Source of the DNA: Streptomyces rugosispiralis
GTDB lineage: Bacteria > Actinomycetota > Actinomycetes > Streptomycetales > Streptomycetaceae
NCBI RefSeq assembly: GCF_024505145.1
Contig: NZ_JANIAA010000008.1
Span: 1 to 64,000, forward strand
DNA: 64,000 nt
Direction of reading: 5' to 3'
This document shows positions 1 through 7,891 of this stretch, in pieces. Each line of letters starts with the position of its first letter. Within the stretch, counting starts at the first letter, position 1. Made by a program: the position numbers and the translations under genes. A model generated the notes under the pieces. That model had not been told where the DNA came from. It did not search any database and was given only the letters and a program-made list of their open reading frames with translations.

Positions 1-61
<61 letters not shown>

Positions 62-64
62 CGG

Positions 65-757
65 TTGCCGAGGACGCGGCGGGGGTGGCGGCGGCTGGTG
101 CAGGGGGGCGTCCTGGTGTGCGTACTGGCCCTGCTCCCCGCGACCTGGCTGCGGCTGAGCACGGGCGACCGGATCCATACGGTCGCCGATGTGCCCTCGG
201 CGCCGGTCGGGGTGGTCTTCGGGGCGGGGCTGTGGAACGGGGAGCCGTCGCCGTATCTGGCCCACCGGCTGGACGCCGCCGTACGGCTCTACAAGGAGCG
301 CAGGGTCCGTGCGCTGCTGGTCACGGGGGACAACAGCCGCCATGACTACGACGAGCCGGACGCGATGCGCGCGTATCTCGTCAAGCGTGGGGTCCCGGAC
401 CGGCGGATCGTGAGCGACTTCGCGGGGTTCGACACCTGGGACTCCTGCAGCCGGGCCCGGCGGGTCTTCGGGGTGCGCAAGGCGGTGCTGGTGAGCCAGG
501 GGTTCCATGTCCGCCGGGCGCTGGCGCTGTGCGGGGCGGCGGGGATCGACGCGTACGGGGTCGCGGTCGACGAGCCGCACGATGTGACCTGGTACTTCGG
601 TGGCACACGGGAGGTCGTGGCGGCGGGCAAGGCGGCGCTGGACGCGGCGTTCGAGCCGGATCCGCGCTTCCTGGGGCCGCGGGAGCGGGGGATCGAGGAG
701 GCGCTGGCGCTCGCGGAGCGGGGCTCGGGCTCGGGCTCGGGCTCGGGTACGCGTTGA
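65..757 (+). CDS. SanA/YdcF-type DUF218 membrane-anchored protein
   Basis: 230 aa. One N-terminal hydrophobic segment (about residues 14-27) follows an Arg-rich start. A DUF218 domain follows, with VVFGAGLWNGEPSPYL, then LLVTGD, and a late VSQGFHVRRAL that carries the conserved His and Arg. This is the arrangement of SanA (vancomycin high-temperature exclusion protein) relatives, which are thought to act in envelope barrier function; the exact reaction is unknown. The TTG start is provisional because the poly-G run replaces the natural upstream DNA. The C-terminus ends in (GS)4, encoded by a hexamer repeat at about 721-748, which looks like a slippage-derived tail. Confidence 0.75.
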   Translation: MPRTRRGWRRLVQGGVLVCVLALLPATWLRLSTGDRIHTVADVPSAPVGVVFGAGLWNGEPSPYLAHRLDAAVRLYKERRVRALLVTGDNSRHDYDEPDAMRAYLVKRGVPDRRIVSDFAGFDTWDSCSRARRVFGVRKAVLVSQGFHVRRALALCGAAGIDAYGVAVDEPHDVTWYFGGTREVVAAGKAALDAAFEPDPRFLGPRERGIEEALALAERGSGSGSGSGTR

Positions 758-786
758 GCGGGTGCCCCCGCCCCCCGGCCCTCGAT

Positions 787-841
787 CCTCGTAAGCCGAT
801 CACCATCAGCCGAACCTCGTAAGCCGATCACCATCAGCCGA
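787..841. repeat. Tandem 28-bp duplication at the end of cutA
   Basis: Two identical 27-bp units (787-813 and 815-841) are separated by one base. The second copy contains the stop codon and last codons of cutA on the minus strand, so the duplication copied the 3-prime end of the gene and left an inert copy downstream. Confidence 0.85.
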
Positions 842-1157
842 TGGTCGTCTCCGAGACCACCCACGCCAGGTAGTCCTCGCTGCCGTTCACGATGGGCGTC
901 GCGATGACCTCGGGGGTCTCGTAGTCGTGCGCCTCGCGGATATGCGCCTCCAGCTCGTCGTAGCGCGCGGCGGTGGTCTTGAAGAGCACCTGCCACTCGG
1001 CCGCCGTCTCGACCTCCCCCTCCCACCGGTAGACGGATGTCACGGGCTGGCTGATCTGCGCACAGGCCGCCAGCCGGGCCTCGATCGCCCCGCGGGCCAG
1101 CGCCTCGGCCTTCTCCGGGGTGTCGGTGGTGGTCAGTACGGTCAGGTAGTCGGCCAC
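834..1157 (-). CDS. cutA: CutA1-type divalent-cation tolerance protein
   Basis: 107 aa, the usual CutA length. It starts VADYLTVLTTTDTPEKAE and carries the family features ARLAACAQI, SVYRWEGEVE, and EWQVLFKTT followed by a Tyr/Glu-rich helix and ETPEVIATPI. CutA proteins form tight trimers related to PII-type folds and have been linked to copper tolerance, but a general role is unsettled. The GTG at 1157 is chosen over the ATG at 1217 because it follows a GGAGAGAGG ribosome site and gives the family length. The gene is single and divergent from the cupin gene. Confidence 0.88.
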   Translation of the reverse strand: MADYLTVLTTTDTPEKAEALARGAIEARLAACAQISQPVTSVYRWEGEVETAAEWQVLFKTTAARYDELEAHIREAHDYETPEVIATPIVNGSEDYLAWVVSETTIG

Positions 1158-1307
1158 TGCTGCGGTACCTCTCTCCACGGGGCGGTCGCACGGGGCGATT
1201 GCACGGCGCGATTGCACGGCGCGGCTGTGAACTGGCGCCCACCACGCTAGCCGGTGAGGATTGAGGGAACCCGCCGACGATCAGACCGGACCGATCGAGG
1301 GGCACTC

Positions 1308-1667
1308 ATGGATGACCTGACCACGCTCGCGCGCCACCATCTGGACCAGGCCAAGGCCGATCCGCATGGGCGCAGCGCACATCTGTTCCTGCACGACGGT
1401 CCGCTGCGGCAGAGCGTGATCGCCATGGTCTCCGGCTGTGAGCTCGACGAGCACAACGCTCCCCCGGCGGCCAGCCTCCAGGTGCTGCACGGGCATGTAC
1501 GGCTGACCGGCAGCGGTGACCGGCTGGATCTCATCGCGGGCCAGGTGCATGAGTTGCCGCACGAACGGCACGGGTTGCGGGCGCTGGAGGACTCGGTGGT
1601 GCTGCTGACGGCCGTGACCGCCACGCATGGGTGCCCCACCCCGTACGAGGACGCGGCCACCGCTTGA
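1308..1667 (+). CDS. Small cupin-fold protein
   Basis: 119 aa, a single small beta-barrel protein of the RmlC/cupin type. SLQVLHGHVRLTGSGDRLDLIAG resembles the central cupin strands, and HELPHERHGLRALED resembles the second motif with its histidines. No enzymatic partner is visible nearby. Such proteins in Streptomyces are usually annotated only as cupin-domain proteins. The ATG at 1308 follows a GAGGGGC ribosome site; the longer frame from 1254 has no clear ribosome site. Function unknown. Confidence 0.75.
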   Translation: MDDLTTLARHHLDQAKADPHGRSAHLFLHDGPLRQSVIAMVSGCELDEHNAPPAASLQVLHGHVRLTGSGDRLDLIAGQVHELPHERHGLRALEDSVVLLTAVTATHGCPTPYEDAATA

Positions 1668-1830
1668 CGACTTGACGACGACCGGGCCTACGGGGAGTGT
1701 CCGGCGGACCACGCGGTGGAGCCGCCCTCAGCGGGCGACCGTGCGGGTCCGGATCGTCCGGCCGGGGGCTGGGGCTGGGCCCCGGTTGTGGGAAGGGGCG
1801 CGGAGGGGAGCAGTCCGCTGCGGGCGCCGC

Positions 1831-2505
1831 CTAGTCGCTGCCGCCACCGCCACCGCCTCCGCCGCCCCCGCAGGAGTGATGGCCGCCGCCGTAGTCGCCG
1901 CCGTGACCCCCGCCGTAGTCGCCGCCATGGCCCCCGCCACCGTCGTCGCCCCAGCCGTGCGCGGTGGAGAAGGACTCCTGGTCGAGGTAGCCGGGGTCGT
2001 GGGCGATGAGGAGGTTCCGGTCCCAGTAGGCCGGGTCGCCGGTCGGGATGGGTATCGCGTCGCTGACGGCCCTGCGCCGGGCCGGTTCCGGGATGACGAC
2101 GGGGCCGTAGAAGACGTACGAGGGGAGCGCCCCCTCCCGCACGGCCGTTTCCACGCGGCGCCTGCCCGCACGGGTGGGGCGGCCCCGGAGATGGGTGAGC
2201 AGGCCGTCGGCGGTGAGCCGGCGCCGGATCTCCGCCAGTTCGGGTCCGGCGAGCAGCGCGGGGACCACACGGTCCACCGGCTTCGAGCGCGGGCACAGTG
2301 CGATGAGCGCACGCTCGACCGGGTGCTCGGTCCCCGGACGCCCGGCCCCCTCCCCCGCCGTGGCGCGGATCCGGGAGCGCCGGAGAGTGATCACATCCCG
2401 CTCCTGGAGCGCCATCAGGAGGGTCTGGATCACCCACGGCCGCCCGCCCACCAGGTAGGCGATGTCATAGAGGTCCGGGCTCGGGCCTCTGGTCATGGCA
2501 CACAT
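1831..2505 (-). CDS. TIGR04222-like protein with Gly-rich tail
   Basis: About 224 aa. The N-terminal part reads DLYDIAYLVGGRPWVIQTLL then LQERDVITL, the pattern of TIGR04222 domain proteins of Streptomyces, which are often membrane-bound. No transmembrane segment is obvious here, so this may be a shortened member. The C-terminus is HGGDYGGGHGGDYGGGHHSC followed by a run of Gly. The start at 2505 is preferred because a GGACGGGGGC stretch precedes it; an ATG at 2523 is possible. Function unknown. Confidence 0.6.
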   Translation of the reverse strand: MCAMTRGPSPDLYDIAYLVGGRPWVIQTLLMALQERDVITLRRSRIRATAGEGAGRPGTEHPVERALIALCPRSKPVDRVVPALLAGPELAEIRRRLTADGLLTHLRGRPTRAGRRRVETAVREGALPSYVFYGPVVIPEPARRRAVSDAIPIPTGDPAYWDRNLLIAHDPGYLDQESFSTAHGWGDDGGGGHGGDYGGGHGGDYGGGHHSCGGGGGGGGGGSD

Positions 2506-2616
2506 CGGAATGCCCCCGTCCATCCGAACTGCTCACGTACCGTCAGTTTTGTCTTTTTGGACCGCGGTGAACCCCGATGAGTGCCGTTTCAGAGCAGGAT
2601 TTGAGCTTTCGCCCCC

Positions 2617-5328
2617 TTAACCGTTCGAAGTCGTGACAGTCGTGACAGTCGTGAAGGACACCTCCCTCGACGGGCCGGCCCCCGTCGCGGTCAGCGCCGC
2701 GATCGAGAAGGTGTACCCGGTGGCCGGGCGCAGCTTGCCGATCACCCGCAGCAGCCCCTTGGCCCGGGGCTGGGAGACCAGGACGTCCCGGCCGGTCACG
2801 GCGATATCCCGGCCGTCGGAGACGGTGATGCGGTAGCCGATGACCGGGGTGTCGCCGGTGGTCTTGGGCGGGGTCCAGGAGAGCGTCGCGGCCGTGGCAT
2901 CGGCGTTGGCCTTCACACCGGTGGGGGCGCCGGGCAGGGCGCCGGAACCACCCGCGCTCGGCGTGACGGGCGCGGCGGGCAGCGACCTCTCGCTCCGCCC
3001 CACCCCGTTGCGGGCCGTGACGGTCACCGTGTACGGCGTGCCGTTGGTGAGCCCGTCGACCACCACGTACGCGATCCGCTTGAAGCGCGCCGCCGGGACG
3101 GTGGTGGAGACGGTCCGGCCGCCACCGGAGGGCGTCGCGGTGACGGTGTACGAGGTGACCGGGGCACCGCCGTCGACGTACGACGGGTTCCAGGTGACGT
3201 ACACCGAGCCGTCCGCCGCGAAGTCCCCCACCCGCGTGGGCGCTTCGGGCACCGAGCCGACGGCGAACGTGCGGCCGAGCAGCCCCCGGTAGCGGGGTTC
3301 GAGACCGGCTCCGGACACGATGTCGGCCGGCGCCTTGGACGGGTCGGCCAGGATGTGGTTGCCGCTGGTCACCACGCCCTTGTCGGCCCCGTCGGGGTCG
3401 CCCTGCTCCCAGTGGTTGCCGACGATGCGGGTCGGGTCGTTGTTGCCGAGGTCGTCGCGGTAGTCGACGTGGGCGCTGAGGACGTTGGCCTGGGCGCCGT
3501 AGAGGACGTTGCCCTCGACCGTCACATACGTGCAGCCGTTGTCGGTGTAGACGGTCCGGCCCAGCCCCCACCCGTCGTGGATGACATTGCCGGTGATCTT
3601 CTCGCCGTTGTCGAGGGAGCTTCCGGTGAGGCCCTGGGTGTAGACGCCGGCGCCGTCGTCGAGCGCCTGCATGTAGTCGAAGATGAGGTTGTCGGACACC
3701 CTGTTGTCGCGCGAGACATTGGCGGTGGCCGGTTTGCCGATCTTGTCGGGCCAGCCGCCCCAGCCCATCGAGATCCCCGTGTAGGCGACATGGTCGATCT
3801 GGTTGTGGGCGATGGTGTTGTCGCGGGTGTAGCCGTTGAGGATGGCGACGCCGCCGTGGTACTCGCGGGGCAGCGCGTAGAGGTGGTTGTTCGTCACCGA
3901 GACCGCGCGGGTGAGGTCGGCGTCGCTGCCGGGCTCCGGCGCGTCGACCCCGCCGATCTCCATGCCGTTGCCGGAGATGTCGGTGAAGACATTGCCGCGT
4001 ACGGTCGCGTCGCGCGTCCCGGTCCCGAGTTCGAGCCCGGCCGCGCCGAGGTGGGTGAACGCGTCGTCGGAGAACTCGATGTCACGGCCGTGGCTGATGG
4101 CCACGTTGCCGGGCATCTTGGTCCAGGACGCGTACGGGCAGGTGCCGCCCGGGGTGTACTGGCACAGCCCCTGCGTCCGCCAGCCCTCCGGGCCGGTCAC
4201 CGTATAGCCCGCCTGCACCTCGGAGAAGCCCTCGGGCGAGGACGGGGTGAGCCAGGTGGCGTACGAGAACTCGATACCGCGCAGGGCGATGTCGTGCAGC
4301 GGGGCCCGCCCGGTGCCCCGCCCGTCGACCAGCTTCTCCAGGACCGGCGCCTCCACGTCGGCGGTGCGCGGGTTCTCCCCGGGGCGCGGGCGGTAGTAGA
4401 CGGTGCGGGTGTGCCGGTCGAGGTACCACTCCCCGGGCTGGTCCAGGACCTCGAAGGCGTTCTCGGCATAGCCGGGCAGCGCGCCGTTGGTGAGCTTGGC
4501 GGGGCCGACCATGTTGATGCTGCGCCCGGGGATGTCGGGGAACTCCACGCGCCGGGTGGAGTTGTCCCAGCACGGCTGGGCCATGGTGACGGTGGTGCCG
4601 GTCAACGAGCCGATGGGGCAGCGCGGTTCGGTCCACGGGCCGAGTCCGTACTGCTGGATGTTCCACAGCGCCTCACCGCTGGGGTAGACGAACTCGATGT
4701 CCGACGGATTGCGCCAGCGGGCGAGGGTGTCGGCGGACGCGGTGTAGCCGGTGGCGGTGGCGGTGAGGGTCACCGGGATCGGCCCGCGCGCCCGCTGTGC
4801 GCGGACGCCGTTCACATACAGCTGCCGGGTGTTGGCCAGCCCGGCGGGCGCGGGCGCCGACCACAGCCCGGCCTCGCCCTTGACCGGCCGCCAGCCCCGG
4901 ACCTCCCGCCCACCGCTGAACACGGTGCCCTTGCCGCCCTGCCAGATGACGCGATGGCCATTGCCCCCGGAGTCACGGGCGTCCAGGACGAGCGGGCGGG
5001 AGAGGCGGTACGTGCCCGGCGCGAGGTGCACCGTGAGGTCGGCGCTTTGGTGCGGGACGCGCTTCCGTACGAGGTCGCGGGCGCGCTCGGGGGTACGCAC
5101 GGGGGCGTCGCGGGTGCCGGGGGCGCGGTCGTCGCCGTTGGGCGCGACATAGACATCGGCGGCGGGGCGGGGCCCGCGCGCGTCGGCGTCGGCGGTGCCA
5201 CCGAAGGCGGCGCCGAGGGTGGCGAGGGTGGCTAAGACGGCCGCGACGGCGGTGGCTCTCGGGGCCGCCTTACGGACGGTCCTGGGCGTCCGGACCGCCC
5301 GGAGGCGTGAGCGTACGTACTCCGACAT
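2617..5328 (-). CDS. Secreted parallel beta-helix glycosidase-like protein with FN3 domains
   Basis: 903 aa. A basic N-terminus and hydrophobic stretch (about residues 20-40) form a signal peptide. DVYVAPNGDDRAPGTRDAP opens a right-handed parallel beta-helix with FSGGREVRGW and RQLYVNGVRAQRARGP, as in GH141-type proteins (alpha-L-fucosidase or xylanase activities are known in that family). Repeated coils with N-rich turns follow to about residue 680. Two fibronectin type III domains close the protein (GDFAADGSVYVTWNP and ATAATLSWTPPKTTGDTPV). A strong AGGGAGGG ribosome site fixes the start at 5328. Likely an exported polysaccharide-degrading enzyme; substrate not determinable. Confidence 0.75.
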   Translation of the reverse strand: MSEYVRSRLRAVRTPRTVRKAAPRATAVAAVLATLATLGAAFGGTADADARGPRPAADVYVAPNGDDRAPGTRDAPVRTPERARDLVRKRVPHQSADLTVHLAPGTYRLSRPLVLDARDSGGNGHRVIWQGGKGTVFSGGREVRGWRPVKGEAGLWSAPAPAGLANTRQLYVNGVRAQRARGPIPVTLTATATGYTASADTLARWRNPSDIEFVYPSGEALWNIQQYGLGPWTEPRCPIGSLTGTTVTMAQPCWDNSTRRVEFPDIPGRSINMVGPAKLTNGALPGYAENAFEVLDQPGEWYLDRHTRTVYYRPRPGENPRTADVEAPVLEKLVDGRGTGRAPLHDIALRGIEFSYATWLTPSSPEGFSEVQAGYTVTGPEGWRTQGLCQYTPGGTCPYASWTKMPGNVAISHGRDIEFSDDAFTHLGAAGLELGTGTRDATVRGNVFTDISGNGMEIGGVDAPEPGSDADLTRAVSVTNNHLYALPREYHGGVAILNGYTRDNTIAHNQIDHVAYTGISMGWGGWPDKIGKPATANVSRDNRVSDNLIFDYMQALDDGAGVYTQGLTGSSLDNGEKITGNVIHDGWGLGRTVYTDNGCTYVTVEGNVLYGAQANVLSAHVDYRDDLGNNDPTRIVGNHWEQGDPDGADKGVVTSGNHILADPSKAPADIVSGAGLEPRYRGLLGRTFAVGSVPEAPTRVGDFAADGSVYVTWNPSYVDGGAPVTSYTVTATPSGGGRTVSTTVPAARFKRIAYVVVDGLTNGTPYTVTVTARNGVGRSERSLPAAPVTPSAGGSGALPGAPTGVKANADATAATLSWTPPKTTGDTPVIGYRITVSDGRDIAVTGRDVLVSQPRAKGLLRVIGKLRPATGYTFSIAALTATGAGPSREVSFTTVTTVTTSNG

Positions 5329-5501
5329 GTCCCTCCCTGCGGAACCTTGCTGGAACCCTGCTGGAACTCGTGGAGCATGACCCCGGGAAAGGTAGGATCT
5401 ATGAGAGGAACACGTCAATACAGCGAGCACAGAATCGCCTCGCCTCGCCTCCAGGGCGTCAATTCATTGGATCTATCGGCCCGGTAAGGGGGTTCGGGGT
5501 G

Positions 5502-6230
5502 TCAGGACGCCGTGTCGCTGTCATACAGCACGACGTACCGGCCGCGGGCCGCGCCGCCCTCCGACAGCCGCCAGCCCGCGCTGACATGGCCCCGGGCGCC
5601 CAGGACCCCGGCGGACTCCGCACCGGACTCCGCACCGGACCGCGCACCGGACTCCGCACCGGACTCCGCACCGGACTCCGGACGCAGCACGCGCGTCACC
5701 CGGAGGACGGGGCCCCCGTCGCCCAGCAGCAGACGAGTGCCGTCCGGCCCGTTCGCGACGGCCGGGGCCCCCGCGGCCCCGTCCGGGATGTCGAGCCCGG
5801 CTCCGGTCACCTCGGCCGTGACGGACGGGTCCGGGGTGTGGGACTCGCTCTGCGCCTGCGGTTCGGCGCGGCCCTGGAGGAGCGCGATCAACTGGGCCAC
5901 CAGCACCGGGTCATGCGGCCCGTCGTAGATCCACCGCCGCCCCAGCACCCCGTGCTCGGTCGTGCCGATGAGGGCCTCCTCGGCTCCCTCGAGCGGCGCC
6001 GCGCGGTAGGTCATCGGTACGTGGTACCAGGCGGGCCGATCACCGGCGTCGTCCTGGACCACCATGAACTCGATCCCGACCTCGCCCTCCGGGTCGTCGA
6101 GCCGGAAGCCCCCGACCCGGGACAGCTCCGGCGGGCGCTGCGCGGCGGCGTACCACGGCTGCTGGGGCAGCCACGGGGTGAGGAGCTCCAACTTGGTCGG
6201 ACTCAACGTGGTCTTGTGAATGATCGACAT
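5502..6230 (-). CDS. Maltokinase N-terminal cap-like protein
   Basis: 242 aa. The start MSIIHKTTLSPTKLELLTPW and the following LPQQPWY match the cap-like domain found at the N-terminus of maltokinases, where it precedes the kinase domain. Here it stands alone with no kinase. Such stand-alone proteins are common in Streptomyces and often mis-named as glucan branching enzymes. Residues about 180-202 are a GAES-type repeat from a 12-bp tandem repeat, placed between two conserved-looking parts, so it looks like a tolerated linker expansion. Role in glycogen/trehalose metabolism is only inferred. Confidence 0.7.
   Translation of the reverse strand: MSIIHKTTLSPTKLELLTPWLPQQPWYAAAQRPPELSRVGGFRLDDPEGEVGIEFMVVQDDAGDRPAWYHVPMTYRAAPLEGAEEALIGTTEHGVLGRRWIYDGPHDPVLVAQLIALLQGRAEPQAQSESHTPDPSVTAEVTGAGLDIPDGAAGAPAVANGPDGTRLLLGDGGPVLRVTRVLRPESGAESGAESGARSGAESGAESAGVLGARGHVSAGWRLSEGGAARGRYVVLYDSDTAS
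5612..5680. repeat. 12-bp tandem repeat inside the maltokinase-cap-like gene
   Basis: Repeats of the unit CCGGACTCCGCA, some varied to GCGCACC, encode SGAE units on the minus strand. All copies keep the reading frame. Confidence 0.8.
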
Positions 6231-6295
6231 GCCGTGTCAACGCCTTCGCTCTCGTACGCTTCTTGGTCGCCGACACGGTCCCACAGCGCGCGGAA

Positions 6296-6326
6296 AAGGC
6301 CCGGCGCGCCATACGCGCCGGGCCTT
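6296..6326 (-). terminator. Rho-independent terminator of the 6362-7036 gene
   Basis: A perfect 13-bp stem (6296-6308 with 6314-6326) and a 5-base loop are followed on the minus strand by CCTTTTCC. It lies just past the stop at 6362 and before the gene starting at 6230. Confidence 0.8.
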
Positions 6327-6361
6327 GTGACGGCCGGCCCCCCACTTGGCCGGCCGGTGGA

Positions 6362-7036
6362 TCAGGAGCGGGCCGAGCTGGTCGAGCGGCTCGCGCGGGT
6401 CGCCTCAACCGCCGCCGTGCCCTTCGCGTCCGCGGACGGCTTGGCGGCCCGGACCGCGTCCTTGGGCAGGACGATCACGCAGGTCTTGCCCGGCTTCGCC
6501 GGCTTGCCGGGCTTGGCGGGCGTCGCCGGCTTGGCGGGTGTGGCGGGCTTGCCGGGCTTGGCGGGTGTGGCGGGCTTGGCGGGCTTGCCCGGCTTCGCGG
6601 GCGTGGCGGGGATGGAGTCCGAGTTCCCGGAGCCACGCTTGATCACCACGACCTTGCAGGTCTTCCCCGGGTGGGTCGGGAAGGCGGGGATGGCGACGCA
6701 GGTGTCGTCGTGCCCGTGGGTGCGGCCCTTCGATATCGCGGTGGCCTTCTCACCGGCGGCCTTGCCCGCCTCTGCCAGCTTGACCGTCTTGGCATGGGCA
6801 ACCACCTTGCCCGGCTTGGTCGGTGTGGTCGGCGTGGTCGGCCTGGCGCTGTCGTCGTCGGACCGGATCGCACAGAGGGCCGGACCGTGGGACGTCTTCC
6901 CCTTGGCGGCCGACGCCGAGGCGGACTGGGAGGCCGAGGCGGGGGCCGCGGCCCCCAGCGCCAGGGCGCCCGCCGCCACGGCGAGCACGACACCGCGCCG
7001 CTTCGCGGCCGTGGAACGGGGCAGGGTACGAGACAT
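6362..7036 (-). CDS. Secreted Lys/Pro/Ala repeat protein
   Basis: About 224 aa. An N-terminal signal peptide (basic SRTLPRSTAAKRRG, hydrophobic core, AAPASAS cleavage region) is followed by a variable region with four cysteines (ALCAI, DDTCVAI, KTCKVVV, KTCVIVL). Between the third and fourth Cys lies a run of TPAKPGKPA units, and a similar short PTTPTKPGK lies earlier. The basic, extended repeat suggests a wall-associated or polyanion-binding exported protein. It is divergent from the response-regulator gene, with the repeated half-sites at 7123-7186 between them. An in-frame GTG at 7042 is an alternative start. No known family recognised. Confidence 0.6.
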   Translation of the reverse strand: MSRTLPRSTAAKRRGVVLAVAAGALALGAAAPASASQSASASAAKGKTSHGPALCAIRSDDDSARPTTPTTPTKPGKVVAHAKTVKLAEAGKAAGEKATAISKGRTHGHDDTCVAIPAFPTHPGKTCKVVVIKRGSGNSDSIPATPAKPGKPAKPATPAKPGKPATPAKPATPAKPGKPAKPGKTCVIVLPKDAVRAAKPSADAKGTAAVEATRASRSTSSARS

Positions 7037-7122
7037 GGGCACAGCTCTCCTTCACTCAGGGGGTCGCACTGGCTGCCGATGAACCCTTGATCCGTCGGCG
7101 CACTCACCGTCGCGCACCGATG

Positions 7123-7186
7123 CTGAGTCCTCGCTGAAGCGCCTGAGACCCCGCTGAAGCCGGTGCCGGTTTCAGCGGGGCCTCAG
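7123..7186. promoter_or_regulatory. Triple half-site, likely operator of the two-component pair
   Basis: CTGAGTCCTCGCTGAAGC (7123-7140) is repeated as CTGAGACCCCGCTGAAGC (7143-7160), exactly 20 bp on. An inverted copy follows at 7169-7186, making a 44-bp dyad (7143-7186). It lies 24 bp before the response-regulator start and faces the divergent secreted-protein gene, so autoregulation by the response regulator is the simplest reading. Confidence 0.6.
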
Positions 7187-7209
7187 CTTGCCCGTGCCAT
7201 CCTGACCGC

Positions 7210-7887
7210 GTGCGCATACTGGTGGTGGAAGATGACGCCCGACTCCGCGAGCTGCTCACCGAGGGCCTGGAGCAGGAGGGTTTCACCATCGAGACGGCGG
7301 CCGACGGGCTGAGCGGCCTGGCGCTCGCCCGGTCCGGCGAGTACGCGGCGATCGTGCTGGATGTGATGCTCCCCGGGTGCTCCGGCTACCAACTGTGCTC
7401 GCGGCTGCGCGAAGAGGGCGACTGGACGCCGATCCTGATGCTCACCGCCAAGGACGGCGAGTACGACGAGGCCGATGGGCTCGACGTGGGCGCGGACGAC
7501 TATCTGACCAAGCCGTTCTCCTTCGTCGTCCTGATCGCCCGGGTCCGGGCCCTGGTGCGGCGCGGCGGGCTGGACCGGCCCGAGGTGCTGGAGCTGGGCG
7601 ATCTGCGGCTGGAGCCCGCGGCGCTGGCCTGCGCACGCGGGACGGACGAGGTCACGCTGACGGCCAAGGAGTTCGCCGTGCTGGAGTACCTCGCGCGCCG
7701 CGCCGGGCAGGTGGTCTCCAAGTCCGAGATCGTGCAGAGCGTGTGGGACGCCGCGTACGACGGCGGGGCCAATCTCGTCGAGGTCTACATCCGCAGTCTG
7801 CGCCGGAAGATCGATGTGCCGTACGGGCGGCGGTCGATCCGCACGATACGGGGCGCGGGCTATCTGCTGGCCCGCGACGGAGGGTGA
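7210..7887 (+). CDS. OmpR-family response regulator
   Basis: 225 aa. Receiver domain (1-115) with acidic pocket EDD at 7-9, phospho-acceptor Asp51 in IVLDVMLP, MLTAKD and the conserved Lys in YLTKPF. Winged-helix DNA-binding domain (about 125-222) with LTAKEFAVLEYLARRAG and the recognition region VEVYIRSLRRKID...IRTIRGAGYLL. The GTG at 7210 is the natural start, since the receiver domain begins immediately. The stop is 4 bp before the kinase start, and the two genes form one operon. Its likely binding site is the triple half-site just upstream. The signal sensed is unknown. Confidence 0.92.
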   Translation: MRILVVEDDARLRELLTEGLEQEGFTIETAADGLSGLALARSGEYAAIVLDVMLPGCSGYQLCSRLREEGDWTPILMLTAKDGEYDEADGLDVGADDYLTKPFSFVVLIARVRALVRRGGLDRPEVLELGDLRLEPAALACARGTDEVTLTAKEFAVLEYLARRAGQVVSKSEIVQSVWDAAYDGGANLVEVYIRSLRRKIDVPYGRRSIRTIRGAGYLLARDGG

Positions 7888-7891
7888 GACA

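Noticed and set aside
3355..5235. 626-codon open frame on the plus strand
   Set aside because: It is antisense to the beta-helix gene, has Val/Ala/Asp/Gly-rich low-information sequence, and arises from the GC-rich third positions of the real gene.
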